Source: Rhodosorus marinus
Lineage: Eukaryota > Rhodophyta > Stylonematophyceae > Stylonematales > Stylonemataceae
DNA: 64,000 nucleotides
Reading direction: 5' to 3'
NCBI GenBank assembly: GCA_029953675.1
Contig: JAMWBK010000010.1
Location: forward strand, 186,001 to 250,000
The stretch's first letter is position 1. Each line of letters begins with the position of its first letter. The notes beneath the pieces are model-generated. The model ran no database searches. It saw only the letters and a list, made by a program, of their open reading frames with translations, and was not told the DNA's origin. This document shows, in pieces, positions 18,421-30,274 of the stretch. The position numbers and the translations under genes were made by a program.

Positions 18421-19171
18421 CTAGCTGCTTGCTGTTTGGAAGGTAGCCGTTCCGACGTCTCGAAGCATCTGCAAAGAAACAATGTTGTTTTAGCGCCATT
18501 CCGACACATCAGCTTTTCGCCTGGATCTCAAGCGCTGACGCGGACTCTACGCTTACCTCAAGGTGCCTTACGTGTCGAGCTATGGCACTTTGGTCGGGCT
18601 CAGGCATATCCTGCACTCTGTCAGCTTCCCAAAGATTGGCACTCTCCTTTCGCAGCGATTCGAGGATCTCCCTTCCTTTCGTAAGCCCAAAGCTCTGCGG
18701 TACAAGAGCACTATCCCCCCGCATTGCATTCGCATCATCGCTCATCGATACTGGTGTTGATTCAAACCTCCGCGGCAATCGTTTCTGCGCGTTGATTGAG
18801 GCGACTAGTTTGTCTCGCGGAGAACTAGCCCTACACCTAGCCAAAAAAGATCAGAAAGACTTTGAGCTATCCAGAGCACAGACGCCATCGGAGACTCCTT
18901 TCAACCTCAGCTCACTTGGCTCCAATTTCGTCAACCAGCTCATAAGCAGCATGCGCCTATTCAATTAATCCCAACAAACGCTTCCATTCAGCAAACGCGA
19001 GTCGACAGGGAAAGAAACCGCCTCAACTTCCATCCGCAGATCTCCACGTGGACACTAAGCCACTAAACAGCCGAACACATACTACGGCACAATACGAGAG
19101 AGATTACTTACCTTCTCAGGCTGTCCAAGCTCATCATACAAAACACCAAGCGCGGCCCAGGCCCTTTCATC
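18421..19171 (-). CDS. C-terminal exons of a TPR-like protein (5' part unresolved)
   Basis: Four minus-strand exons fit together in frame: 19171-19112, 18956-18916, 18830-18557 and 18468-18421 (ending in TAG), 140 codons plus stop. The first two join into a TPR-like helix pair (DERAWAALGVLYDELGQPEK then AHAAYELVDEIGAK). The rest is a charged, Ser-rich region with a possible helix (GREILESLRKESANLWEAD) and a short tail. Splice sites are good (GTAAGT, GTGAGC, GTAAGC donors). The start is not resolved; 19172-19450 may hold earlier exons. The family is not identified. Confidence 0.45.
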
Positions 19172-20364
19172 CTAATAACGAAAAGCAGACAAGAGTGAGT
19201 CCTTCAATTCCGATTCTGTCTACTTGTCCAAGAAGCTGAGCTGACGCTCGCTCCCAAAAGCGCTTGACCCGTCTATCGGCCAACAAATGAGGTTAAGAGA
19301 CCCTCGAAAACTAACATCCAAAGCTCGAGGCAGCACTCGATAATCACTCGATAAGCAATGTTCGATTCCTTTTTTTGTTCTCGAGATTGCTGTCGAGTGT
19401 TCGTTACTCAATATCTTGGGATGGTCTAGCGCATAAGACAAGGATGGCCTACGAGGTCTAAAGGGAAAGCGACAACGCGAATGTATCTACTAGAAACTCC
19501 AAAAACTGATAAGTCTACTAGTCGCCCCTCTTACCCGTGGTGATTCTTTTACATGATTCTCGAGGACGGTAACTGCGTTTGTATTCTGGGATTAAGAGGA
19601 GCATTATTCGAAAATCAGATTCGGCTGCTTTTCATTCGTATTTCGGGCTATTTTCTGGTTTACGCTTTCCGTGCTTACCAAGCCAGATCTTCTGAGCCTT
19701 CTCGCCATGGCGAGTGCCCGTGATGTCGACGCCGGTGACGACCTTAAACAGACCGGAAATCAATTTCTAATAGATTCAGAGGCGAGCCTTTTTTGCCCCG
19801 TATAGGGAAGTATGTCAAGCATCTGACTAGAGTATCTGTACCTCTCCATCTCAGGTAGCGCCGGCCTTTCTCAGACTCTTCTGAGTCTTTTTCTCCCTCT
19901 TTCTCAGCTTTTTCTCCTTATTTTCTTTCCTTCCTTTCTTCGTGAATCCCTCACCCTTCTTCTGCCTTCCCCTTCTTCTCGCCGCGCTCCCCTTCTGAAA
20001 CAACAGAGGACCATCCGATGGCTTCGCAAACGTACCTTGAAACCATAACCTCCCATCCACCGCCTCTCCCTTCTCCTCCCTCTCAGCTTTTCTCTTCCTG
20101 TTCATCAAACCTATATTACCCAAGACCAAAAAAGGAAAACTCCAATCCTATATCACATCAACTCCCCCTCCCCCGCCCCCAAAACTTTCAACCTCACATC
20201 CAAACTATAAATCCCATTCACCCTACACAATGCTTTCGGTCTTCCCCTCAAGATATACCACCAATTCCTTTCACATCAATTTCTAACCTCATACCAGTTC
20301 GTGCCGCATTCACAGCCAGCCATCTTCATCATCATCCACTCCTTCAGCTCGCACGCTAACTCTT
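19172..20364. other. Mostly non-coding; one Lys/Arg-rich ORF
   Basis: Minus-strand 20129-19851 is an ORF of 92 aa whose second half is almost all Lys, Arg, Glu and Gly (QKKGEGFTKKGRKENKEKK). It may be a small nuclear basic protein or the low-complexity end of one, but it could equally be a purine-rich tract reading open by chance. Nothing else in this stretch is supportable. Confidence 0.25.
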
Positions 20365-21130
20365 TGATGCCGACATTGTCGTTGTCCCCGTTCGCTTATT
20401 TATAGTGCCATGTCGTCTCGGCGACGAAGTCCTTGTTCACAATAGCGCCGGCAGCAAGTTGTTGAGGATACATTTGATTGCAGGTGTCATAATCATCTGG
20501 GTTCATGACGATACATCCTGTTCGCTTCAGTCAGTGAATTGGCTGCTCGCGGGCTAACTATGTAATCTTAATTGATGTCATGCCCAACCTCGGCGACGGT
20601 GTCCCATTGATTTCCCCGGCAGGAACGTTGTTGAGGGTACGTTTGTTTGCAAGTTTCATCATCGTCCATGTTCACTACTACAACACATCCTGTTCGCTTC
20701 AGTCAGTGGACTGGAGGCTCGTGCGCCAACTATGGGATGTGACATTGTCAATGTCCCCGCTCGCCCTCTTATTTAATGTCGCGGAAGGTTCCTTTGCTCC
20801 TCGACGATGTGCTTGAACCTTCCCAACAGGACGTTGTTAAGTTTAGGTTTGTTTTGCAAGTTGTTTCATCATCCATGTTCACTACGATACATCCTGCTCA
20901 CTTCAGTCAGCGAATTGACTGAAGCGTCTGTTAACTGGGTTTCATCGGAGAAGTTCTCTACGATGTCCTGTACGTCCAGCTCGCTTGTTGATCGAAGCGT
21001 TCATGGGGGTGGAGACGATGTCGCGTCCGTTGAAGCCTGCTGAAGCCTATTGGGATGGTTTCCTCATCCAAATTCACTACGAAATCACATCCAGTGTAGT
21101 GCGTTGAACGTTCTCTAACTGGTTTCATAC
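20365..21130. repeat. Degenerate tandem repeat, about four units of 175-200 bp
   Basis: Three units share CATCCTGTTCGCTTCAGTCAG (starts at about 20514, 20687 and, diverged, 20889). They also share a GTTGTTGAGG.TACRTTTG block (about 20459, 20628, 20831) and a TTGTCRATGTCCCCGCTCGC block. A fourth, more decayed unit is visible near 21000-21100. Spacing is about 173 and 202 bp. No coding potential is seen. Confidence 0.75.
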
Positions 21131-21734
21131 ACATGATCAAGACAGAAATTTCCCCTTCGCCGTTTTTTGATGTTTTGACTCTGTTAACTATTGCTGCTGG
21201 AGACGATGTCCGGTTCGCTGCAGGGTGGGTTGAGTGGGTCTTAAGAAGAACATATGGAACACTCTGAATGTTGATGACTGAGTGACAACGTCGTTTAGGT
21301 TGACGATTGATTGAGAAGGAGGAGGAAGAAGAACAAGTCAAGAGTTCCAATAATGGGAAGCCTGGTGCGTGGTCGAAGAGTTCTCTAGAAAGGAATGTGA
21401 ATTAGGACGAAGAGGAGATCAGAATTGTTGGGCATGATGTTGACATGACGGAAGATATAGATTACGTTTGGGGTTGGAAAGGTCCTAGCGAGTGGCGTTT
21501 TTGTGGGAGTTACTGAGGTATCTGAAGAGGATGGATTGGAACGTGGAGATTATCTAGGCAAGGAAATGGATTTGGATAAATAGGCAAAGAGCGTTTTGGA
21601 GGCAACGATGAACGGAGGTTGAGATGACGAACTATTTCCGGTGACCCTGTTGTTTTTTGGTTGGTTCACTTGTTGTTTTGCTGGGTTTCTTTGGTTCTAC
21701 CTTTTGGCGTCAAGGCCTGCGCTTCGAGAGGGGA
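21131..21734. other. Upstream region of exportin-T
   Basis: This stretch is G-rich on the plus strand with no supportable gene. It presumably contains the exportin-T promoter and leader. Confidence 0.35.
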
Positions 21735-24700
21735 ATGGATGACTTTGAAACGGCAATATTGTTGAGTCTTAATCCGCTCGCGGACAAGGACGCTTATCAA
21801 CAGGCGACGCAGTTTGTTGCCAAGGTGGAGAGTGCTCACGACGGATGGCGCTTTTGTGTGGAGAGACTGGCTCAACCCGGTTATCGAGCAGAGACCAGGT
21901 TTTGGTGCCTTCAGGTCATCCTAAAGGCTGTCCAGAATGATGGACCCCTGCAGGCCAAGGACAAAGACTTGCTCAGAACCGTCGTTGTACAGTTCATTGC
22001 CGCGTTGCCGGGGCAGTCTGCTTCAATGGAGCAAAATTTTGTTGTAAATAAATCTGCACAGTTGTTCGCAGAGCTAGTCGGGCAGGATTATCCGGAGACC
22101 TGGCCTCGAGCCTTCCAGGAGGGAGTCATCCCGCTTCTGGGATCGGATGGAGGGAAGGGAATCGCTCTGTTCTTCTCGCTGCTTCAGGTCGTTGACGATG
22201 ACCTGACTTCCAAACGGGCTGCCGAGCTACATGCCACGAGATCTGTCAGAGTCAAAGACGCCATGCGAGGTGACTGTATTGAGCAGATCACCTCGACGTT
22301 CACCGCAACCCTGGCCTCCAACGACCTCCGACTAATGGCCCTGGCCCTCGATGCGATTCGCAGGTACAGCGAGTGGGTAGATATTCAGCTCGTTGTCACG
22401 GAGACACTGATCGGTCTGGTACACCAGACGCTTGGTCAAGCGGATGCAACACAGAAACCTCTAACCGCATCTGTCGCAGCAGCTCTACGTGCGATACTGG
22501 CCAAAGGCATGCCTCCGGCCCACAAGCTCGAGCTGTTGAAGCTCGTTCGTGTTGAGGACCTCCTAAAATCTCTGGCGATGCTGCACAAGGTTGAAGACGA
22601 CGTGCTTGGTCCAGAAGAAACCGATCTTTTCCTGGCCCACCCCCAACTTGAGATTGCGCGGCTCGTGAACCAGATTGCAATGGTGGCGATTGAGTGCATG
22701 TCGTACCTGAAATCTGCTCATGCTGCGCAGATCGCTGAGTCGGCACTTCCTGCCGCTCTCAGGTGAGCACCTTTCTCTTTCCAAAATCTTCGTCGCACCT
22801 CTTTTTTTCTTTTTCTGTCTGGGAACCGTTTGTCCAAACGGGCCCTGAGAACCAACCGCTCGCTTTCTGGCTTTATTGAACTAGGCTCGTAGGCGAAGAC
22901 GATGACCCAGATGTGACCGCGGAGACGATGGAGTTTATAAACCACTACATCAGACTCTGTGCGCCAAATATCGAGGCGAATCTGGGCGGTGTCACCGCAG
23001 TTGTCAACATTGTTATAGAACGTTCAATCTTCCCGCCGGAATACAATCCGTTCGACGAGACTTCCAGTTTCTTCGCCCTCCGCTCAAAGCTTATGACTCT
23101 GTTCAAGAACATCGTAAGAGCTGCACCGGGGTTGTGTATAAGTTCAGTGCGGCAGATCCTTAACGAGGAGTATTCAAATCCAGAGCCGAGTCCAGCCACA
23201 GCAGAACTCGCCTATGCGCTACTCAATCGGTGCCAATTGGTGCTCGCAAGCACGTAAGCTGGCCTGTCGACCTGGCGCTATTCTGTATAATGTGGTTTTT
23301 ACGCTTTCCCCCGCTGACCTGTCTTACAAGGTTGTTTTTCACTCAGGGAGAATGCTGATGTAGACGAGACAGTTCGCCTTGCTCTATCGACTCCCTTGAG
23401 GTGCTTGGAAGCTGCTGAGCTAGGTCGCAAGGACACGAATACAGAAGCACAGAGGACATACGCATGCTTCGCGCTCTTTACTGTAGCTTACCACGCCCAT
23501 CGGATCATCACGACTAACTCTGACATGCTGCTGCAGGTCCTCTCCCCGTACTTTGACGAGAGGGGACTTCGGCACCCAACTTCTGCCATCCATCGCAGTA
23601 AAACGGCAGATTTTCTTCTGAAATTTTTGGAAAAGGTGCGCTACAGTTCACTTCTTGGCCCAACAAGTCGTCGACTTACCCGAACTGGGGTCACGATCGG
23701 GTGTCTCGCTACAAATTCTCAAGTCTCTCAAACTGGGTTCTCTTGAATTTCTCCCCCACGTTCACAGTTGCGAGCGGTGGTGGTACAAAAGTACCTTAAC
23801 GAAGTCGTCTATGCTGTCATCACGCATGTCGGCTCTTCAACTTTGTTAACCGCCAACGATCGACTTGTACTATACGAAACGCTTGGGCTGGTGCTCGGCT
23901 TTCCAGTCCGTAAGCCTACATCAGAGCGTTCTGAAAATCTTAGGGTTGTCCTCCAGCCCCTCATCCGGGAGCTGGAGTCTTCCAAGAGCACGAGGTAAAG
24001 CACCATTGCCAAGTCCTATGCCAAGTCACCCTCTTAAGAAGTCGACTGCTTCTTGCATTTCTTGCGTCCCAGCAGGGATCCCAGCAATGGTCTCTTTGCG
24101 GTGACAGCTTTCTCACGAGTTGCCAAAGGGTTCAGCTCTTCAAAAGCAGACAAATCTGATGAAGATGGTTTGCTGAACCAACTCTGGAGAGATTGTCTCA
24201 ACGCTGTTACAGACTACTATCTCACCTTCCAGGACGACGCCGAGGTAGTAATCTCGACGTCGTGGTCAGAAACTCACGCAGCTTGCTCACATGCTCTGAC
24301 ATTTGTTTGGATTCTGCAGGTCAACAGAACCGTCGTCGTCTTCGCTCAGACGATGGTGGATACAAGCGGAGATTTGATATTATTGTACATAAAGACGCTT
24401 GTCCCGTTGTTGCTAAAGCACACCAACGGTCCGCTGGAAATTAAGAAGGTGCTGGATTTAGTCAATCAGGTTGGCGCTCAGTTCAAGGAGGATGCTTTCC
24501 TGGTTATAAATGAGATCTTCACTCCAGTTGTACGGAAGACCTTTGCATATTCTGTCACGGTATGTGCAAATAAACTGCACAGATCGATAAGCGCGACTAC
24601 GACGATTGTATCTACAGTCGTCCTAGAGGTCGTCATAGATATTCACTCAAATATTCTTTTCTGCTCCAAGGACGCATCAAACCGAAGCGAAGAAACACGA

Positions 24701-25532
24701 GAGACGCAGGAACTGAGGAGGACGTTTCTCTCTGTAGTCCACGGGTTCCTCACTCGAAATCTTCAAACCGTCTTAACCTCTCCGGAAAACCTTGCGATTC
24801 TGGAGGTGGTCATTTCAGCCTATCTTGAAGGAGCTAGCGGGAATCAGTTTGACCTCAATTCAGCACCCAGTGTTATAAAGCTAAGCTTCCAGACGCTGAC
24901 GAAGATGGTAGGTGGAGAGGCCAAAAGCCAGGGCTAGTTCGTTTCAAAGCGTTGCTCGACTCTTAAAACGTTTTCCGCCGCTTTCGTCCCGAAAAAGGTA
25001 TCTCTGTGGACTAAAGATCCAAACACTGGGCAGCAAACAGATGTAACTGGCTTCAGAGAGTTCGTAGTAGAAAAGCTATCTGGTGTATGTATATCTGCCC
25101 CACTGGAGAGCCAGTACTTTTTCCAGCATGGGTTCAATACCGTTCAAGCGGAGAAAGCGTTGGCGGAGATTGTCGTACTCCAAAAGGTGAGTCTTAGAGT
25201 GCAAGGTGGGCGACAATCGCTTCGGGCGTTCCGATCGTTCGCTGAGGGGGGGCTTCCCACTGTTTGCTCGACATCGAGTCAAGGCATACTCACTTTGGTT
25301 TGGTGTGGATATTCTACGCTCTGTTTGCGGTTAGTTGTGTGTGGAACGGTGCGGTGCGGCGTTTAGTTTGAAGCTGGCGAAGGATGTGCTTCCAATGTTT
25401 GGGCTTTCGGTTGAACTGTCTGAAGAATATGGTCAGCGTGTGATGAGCGACGATATGAAAACGCTTGGAAGGGACTTTGTAGGACTTCTTCAGGAGCTGA
25501 GGAAGATAATTCAGGGACGAAGATTGCATTGA
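21735..25532 (+). CDS. XPOT: Exportin-T (tRNA nuclear exporter)
   Basis: Nine exons (21735-22762, 22885-23253, 23347-23635, 23768-23994, 24076-24244, 24320-24559, 24671-24907, 24998-25186, 25335-25532) join in frame to 981 aa; family members are about 960-1100. The start MDDFETAILLSLNPLADKDA matches the exportin-T N-terminus; an in-frame ATG 78 nt upstream exists but precedes an unlikely leader. Family landmarks include NKSAQLFAELVGQDYP, VRVKDAMRGDCIEQI, FDERGLRHPTSAIHRSKTAD and RLVLYETLGLVLG. The whole protein is helical HEAT-type repeat sequence. It carries mature tRNA out of the nucleus with RanGTP. The intron at 24560-24670 is 111 nt, a multiple of three, and lacks stops, so it could be retained in frame. 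Confidence 0.9.
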
Positions 25533-25859
25533 TCACGTTGCCCCTAAAGCGGGGGCAGTAGCAGTGTGCTGCTTCTTTTGCTCTGGTGAAGAGTTTTTTG
25601 TAACTTTTAACTTTCATCAATAGTCGACGGGCAGGGTTTCGCTTCAGTTGGTCGTTCTGAATGGCCCAAACAGCCGCGATTCTCAAGTTTTTTCACTTTC
25701 CGGCCGTCTGATTCCAATCAGCCGCTGGAAGTTTAGGAAAGCTTATCCACTATGGGATCCAGTCGACAAAAACAAAATCAAATGCGACCAAAAAACACGC
25801 CAGCCATAATGATCAGACTTGTTACGTAGCATACGGATCACTCTCAGCGGCTTCTTTCT
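25533..25859. other. Short intergenic region
   Basis: This gap lies between convergent exportin-T and YggT genes. Nothing is recognised. Confidence 0.4.
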
Positions 25860-26411
25860 CTACTTATTTGCGATGAGTATAAGTATTCCTTGAGCTCCAA
25901 CAGTGAGCTCCTGCACAAAGCTTGCGAAGAAAACCCAGATCACAGGAGAGATATCTACACCGCCCACCGGCGGTACAACTTTTCTTGTTCCCTGCGGCAT
26001 GGAAAAAGCACGCAATGAATCCATAAACGATGAGCGAGCGCTCCAGGTACGATCCACTGTATTCTTTTTCGAGCGTTTTTGTATTCAGGCGTCATAGGTT
26101 ACCTTCAGAAGTGGCTCTGTAGGAACAACAATGTAGATCCAAGGTGCTTTCGCAACATCGACTTGAGGATACCAAGACAGAATAATCCTTGTCACCATCA
26201 TAACATTAAAAATATTCAAACCAATTCCACAGAATGTTGTTGCCATCGGAAGCCAGATTGGTGATTCGGCAAGGGTCATGGAAGCTCCTCCCAGATCACC
26301 CATCAAACTACGCGTACTGATCGCAGCAGTTCTTCCACGGGTCTTACGAACACCTCGAGTAAAAGGCCTCGTTCTACCGAGCACCCCAGATCCAACAAAA
26401 CCAATCGACAT
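25860..26411 (-). CDS. YggT/Ycf19-family plastid membrane protein
   Basis: Two minus-strand exons (26411-26103 and 25991-25860) give 146 aa. The chosen start yields MSIGFVGSGVLGRTRPFTRG, a basic, hydroxylated presequence with Phe near the N-terminus, as in red-algal plastid transit peptides; the frame is open further upstream. The mature part has the YggT pattern: FNVMMVTRIILSWYPQVDV (first helix plus the conserved RIILSWYP), PTEPLLK joined by splicing to GTRKVVPPVGGVDISPVIWV, then a second helix. YggT/Ycf19 proteins are integral thylakoid or inner-membrane proteins implicated in nucleoid or thylakoid organisation, and function is not settled. A nuclear copy with a presequence implies import into the plastid (inference). 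Confidence 0.8.
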
Positions 26412-26945
26412 CGTGAGAGAAAAACAAGTTCCAAGTTGGATCGATCCTGGAAACGATAGAACAGCAATCCTCAACACTATTGCCCACCACCTCTGGAACA
26501 ACTGGTCAGCTACTTGTCCCCTTTCTGAGCCAGTAAAGGCACCCGCCCTTCCCCTCTTCAACGTGGAAGGCAATAGGCATCGTCCAAGTCAAAATCTGGG
26601 CCTCATCTTTGCCGACGGATTGGGGGAGCTTGTGGTGCAGGACGATGCCGAGGCTGGCGAGACAAAGAGCGACATAGCGCAACTCCAGGCTTTCATCTAT
26701 GACTGAGAAGGCTTGTCACAATGTATATGCTGAGAAGCTGAGGAGCTGAAGAGCTGAAGAGCTGAAGAGGGTGCCTTGGACTCTCAACTAATTGCCCGCC
26801 GACTCAGAAGGGACCAATTGATTTCTTGAATTTTCGGGTTGTTTCCGTTTACCTGATGACCTGTGCTTTCATGCGAGGTCCGGTTGGTTTAGATTGGGTT
26901 GGCTTGGGCAGCTTGCTGAAAAGGTTGCATGACCCTTGCTGTGGC
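26412..26945. other. Intergenic region with a short GAGCTGAAGA repeat
   Basis: Bases about 26736-26770 contain four degenerate copies of a 10-mer, GAGCTGAAGA or GAGCTGAGGA. The region is the probable YggT upstream side. No gene is seen. Confidence 0.45.
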
Positions 26946-27012
26946 ACACCAGTCTGGCTTCCGGTGGCAACAACATTCTCTGAAGCAAGTTTGAATATTT
27001 TTAATGTTATGA
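26946..27012 (+). pseudogene. Inverted fragment of the YggT gene
   Basis: On the plus strand this reads VWLPVATTF..LNIFNVMM, matching PIWLPMATTF..LNIFNVMM of the YggT exon, which is on the minus strand about 750 bp away. The nucleotide match is high over ~65 bp. It sits immediately beyond the stop codon of the SAM synthetase gene, so it is a truncated inverted duplicate in that gene's 3' flank. Confidence 0.7.
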
Positions 27013-27018
27013 TGTACT

Positions 27019-28607
27019 TCAATACTCCAGCTTCTTCGGGCTTTCCCACGTAAAGTCTGGGTCCTCTCGTCCAAAATGCCCGTAAGCAGACGTCTTGTGA
27101 TAAATGGGCCGGAGGAGGTTCAAGTCCTGGATGATGTGCCCCGGGCGAAGGTTGAAGTTCTTCTTCACAATTTCCAGCAGCTCAGCATCTGACTTCTTTC
27201 CAGTGCCATAGCTGTCGACAAAGACGGACGTTGGGTCGGCAATTCCAATTCCGTAACTGACCTGCACAAGGCACCTGGCAGCTAGTCCAGCGGCGACGAT
27301 GCTCTTCGCCACCCATCTCGCGGCGTACGCTGCGGATCGGTCCACCTAGTCCATTCGCGCGAGCACGGGCAATGTATTAGTTCCAGGGTTCCTCGAAAGG
27401 CAACACGTAGCACCTGTCTGCTGGACACAGTCCGTACCTTCGTGGGATCCTTTCCGGAGAAAGCTCCGCCTCCATGAGCTCCCCATCCTCCGTAGGTGTC
27501 GATGATGATCTTCCGTCCGGTGAGACCCGCGTCTCCCTCGGGACCTCCAATCGTGAATTCTCCGCTAGGGTTGAGGAAGTACTTTGTGTCCGGGGTGAGG
27601 TACTTCTCCGGAACAACTTCACGAATAACATGCTCCATCAAGTCCGCTCGGATCTGCTCGTTGGACACTTCTGGTGTGTGTTGGGTCGAAATCAGGATTG
27701 TGTCCACTTTGATTGGTGTGAGAAATCCACCTGCATACGATACGTTCGCGGGATCCAAGGAGTCAATTTCAAGTGCTCCTTTTTCTCTAGTGTCTCTGAC
27801 CTCCAGCCTATTATTGAATCTCACCATCTCTTCTGTACTCCATAGTAACCTGGGTCTTTCCATCCGGGCGGACCCACGGAAGAATACCCTGCTTGCGAAC
27901 CTCGGTGAGTCGGTAGCCAAGTTTCGTCGCAAGTGCGTGAGTGAGTGGCATCAGAGTGTCGGACTCATTAGTGGCGTAGCCGAACATAATTCCTTGGTCC
28001 CCAGCTCCGACCTCCATGTCCTCTTTTCCTTCATGTACAGTAGCAGCGATCTGGTTGCTCTGCTCGTGGATCTCCTGCTGGACTCTGCAAGTCTTGAAAT
28101 CGAGCCCCTTCGCTACATCATCAAATCCGATGTTTTCTACGACCCCCCTGATAACCTTCTCGTAATCCACCTGAATAAGCGGAACGCCGAAACCGAGCAA
28201 AGCGTATGGTTAGTACTCTAACGGCGGAGCCTGAGGACTATAACTCCAAACATAAAATGTGCACACTTACCGACGCTGACGTCGAGATCTCTCCAAATGC
28301 CATCACCAGTCCCGTCTTGCTCGCCGCCTCACACGCAACCTTGACAATGTACAGAAACGAGTGGAAGAAAGTGAGAAACCAGAGCACAACTTAGTCGCTT
28401 GCAGATGTCCGAAACATCGACGAAACGCCGTCGCCGACCAAATCTGCATTAAAGCCGACCGACGACACTTACCTTCGAATGCGGGTCCTGCTCAAGGCAA
28501 GCATCCAAAATCGCGTCGGACACCTGATCACAAAGCTTGTCAGGATGCCCCTCATTCACAGACTCAGACGTAAACAAGAACGTCACCTCGTTCGATTGCT
28601 GACCCAT
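27019..28607 (-). CDS. S-adenosylmethionine synthetase
   Basis: Five minus-strand exons (28607-28473, 28339-28271, 28170-27825, 27730-27438, 27345-27019) give 389 aa, the standard length of MAT/MetK. The enzyme makes S-adenosylmethionine from methionine and ATP in the cytosol, as a dimer or tetramer. Motifs present: [20 protein letters not shown] (ATP/methionine site), [13 protein letters not shown], the [21 protein letters not shown]-loop-like segment and [15 protein letters not shown] at the end. Splicing removes a 94-nt intron that otherwise ends the frame after EYRRDGEIQ and restores [21 protein letters not shown] chose MGQQSNEVT as start; an upstream in-frame ATG exists. Confidence 0.95.
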
Positions 28608-30274
28608 CTTGCCGCAAAGCCAATTAGCACAGTCACCCAAAAAATAAAAAATAGAAATATTAAAACCCTCGCCAAGTCAATCCCCCAAAAATCCTATTAA
28701 AAACACCCCCCAACCCCACCCCGCCCCCTAAACTACTCTCCTCCTCCTCCTCCTACGCTACACCGTATCCTAACACTCTCTCACAGGCTCACATAGACCT
28801 CTCCAATGCCTCCCCTTCCGCTGCGCCCCACCAGCACCCCACCCCACCACACCGATCCGCAGCATCAGCGCTCAACAAAAGTGCTTCCCGTACGGAAGAC
28901 TCAATATGCTCAAACTCAGCGAGCGCGAGGGCTGGGTCTCCTTATCAAACCCCCCTCCCCTCGTCCCCCTTCTCTCCAAAACCCCTTTTATTTCGGCTGT
29001 TCTGAGGGGGGGGAATGGACTCTATCCCCCCCAGACACACCAAGCCCGATTTTTCTAGCCACAAATTGTATCCTGCTTCCCCCCCTTAGGGTTCCTATCA
29101 GTTGTGTCGTTGGATGAATTTCTTAAATTACAAAGTATATTTTTCATTTATTTGGTTCAAACGGTTTGCAGGGTCACTAAAGTGACTTGGGGGTTAGTCA
29201 ATATTGATGTTGATTTTGCGGCCGTTCATTTTGAAGGAAAATATGTGAAGCAGTCCCCGGTCGACAAATGAAATCGCAAAGACGTGAAGACCTTCAAATT
29301 TCTTCAAAAAACCTCGACTAGAATTTCCAACAAAAGCCGAAGAGACCCCGACCCCGAAACTTCGGTGTTCACTACCTGCTCCCCAGTAGTGAAAGGGAGG
29401 GGAGAGCAGGGGAGGGGAGGGGAGGGGAGGGGAGGGGGAGGGAGGGGAGAGCCGTTGCTGGACGGGAAGGAATCTGGATATTTATTACCAAAATATTTCA
29501 TAGCATTTTGTTCCATTCCGTCGTGGACGAAATTCTTGTAGGGGGGGTTAATCCAAGTCTGTAGAGTACAGACTGAGGACATTCGTGGCTGGCGCGGGGA
29601 AAGCGGAAGGATTTGGCCGCGGCTGAATGAACACAAAGCAGCAGCAGTCGTTTTATTTACACAAAACATGAATGACATCCCATTCGATAAACTGGAGGTT
29701 TGTTTATCATTATTAAATAGACTCAATTCTTTATTATTCACAGAATACTTGAATAGGTCTTTGTGAATAGTGAAAATGTTTCAAAGGGGTCAGATCAATT
29801 CTGCATCAAACTTCAACGTACTTTCTGGGGGTTGGCCAAAATGGAAACCTCGATACAACCAATACCAGATTACAATAATTATTAACATTTTTCTATTTTC
29901 ATGTCGAACTCGAGGGGGTAAATCGAATAGATGCAGATCCCGATTCGGTGAGGAGAACAGGGAGGGTGGGATGCGGGAGTTCGTCTTTTTGCAGATGGCG
30001 AGTAAGGGGTAGGGGAGGCGGAAGAGCGATTTATTCTTTTCTTTTTTTGCTTCCTTAGTTTAAGACATGTTTTTGCAAGCGGTGGACATTTAAGGTCGAA
30101 CCGAGAAATGCGTAAAAACGATACCAAAAAGGTCGAGTTTTGTTTTTCCTTCTTTTGATTTGAGCCTAGAGGAGGGATCGCGTTTGTGCGGATGAATTCC
30201 GCGCAAACAGGATCAGCCCTATCGGCATGTTTCTCTTTTTCAGGGTTGTTTCTTAGACGTTTGTACATCTAATT
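28608..30274. other. Long non-coding region
   Basis: It begins with a C-rich, pyrimidine-biased stretch (28680-29000), probably the SAM synthetase promoter. A G-rich tract (29396-29452) and AT-rich DNA follow. A short basic stretch around 29900-30000 could be a 5' exon, but this cannot be shown. Confidence 0.35.
29396..29452 (+). repeat. (GGGGA)n tract
   Basis: About six consecutive GGGGA units lie within a longer purine-only stretch, with many runs of four or more G. Confidence 0.95.

Noticed and set aside
20018-20359. 113-aa plus-strand Pro/Ser-rich ORF
   Set aside because: It lies in C-rich intergenic DNA, and the composition explains the absence of stops.
29304-29741. 145-aa minus-strand ORF across the G-rich tract
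   Set aside because: Its Pro/Ser/Leu repeats arise from reading the (GGGGA)n tract antisense.
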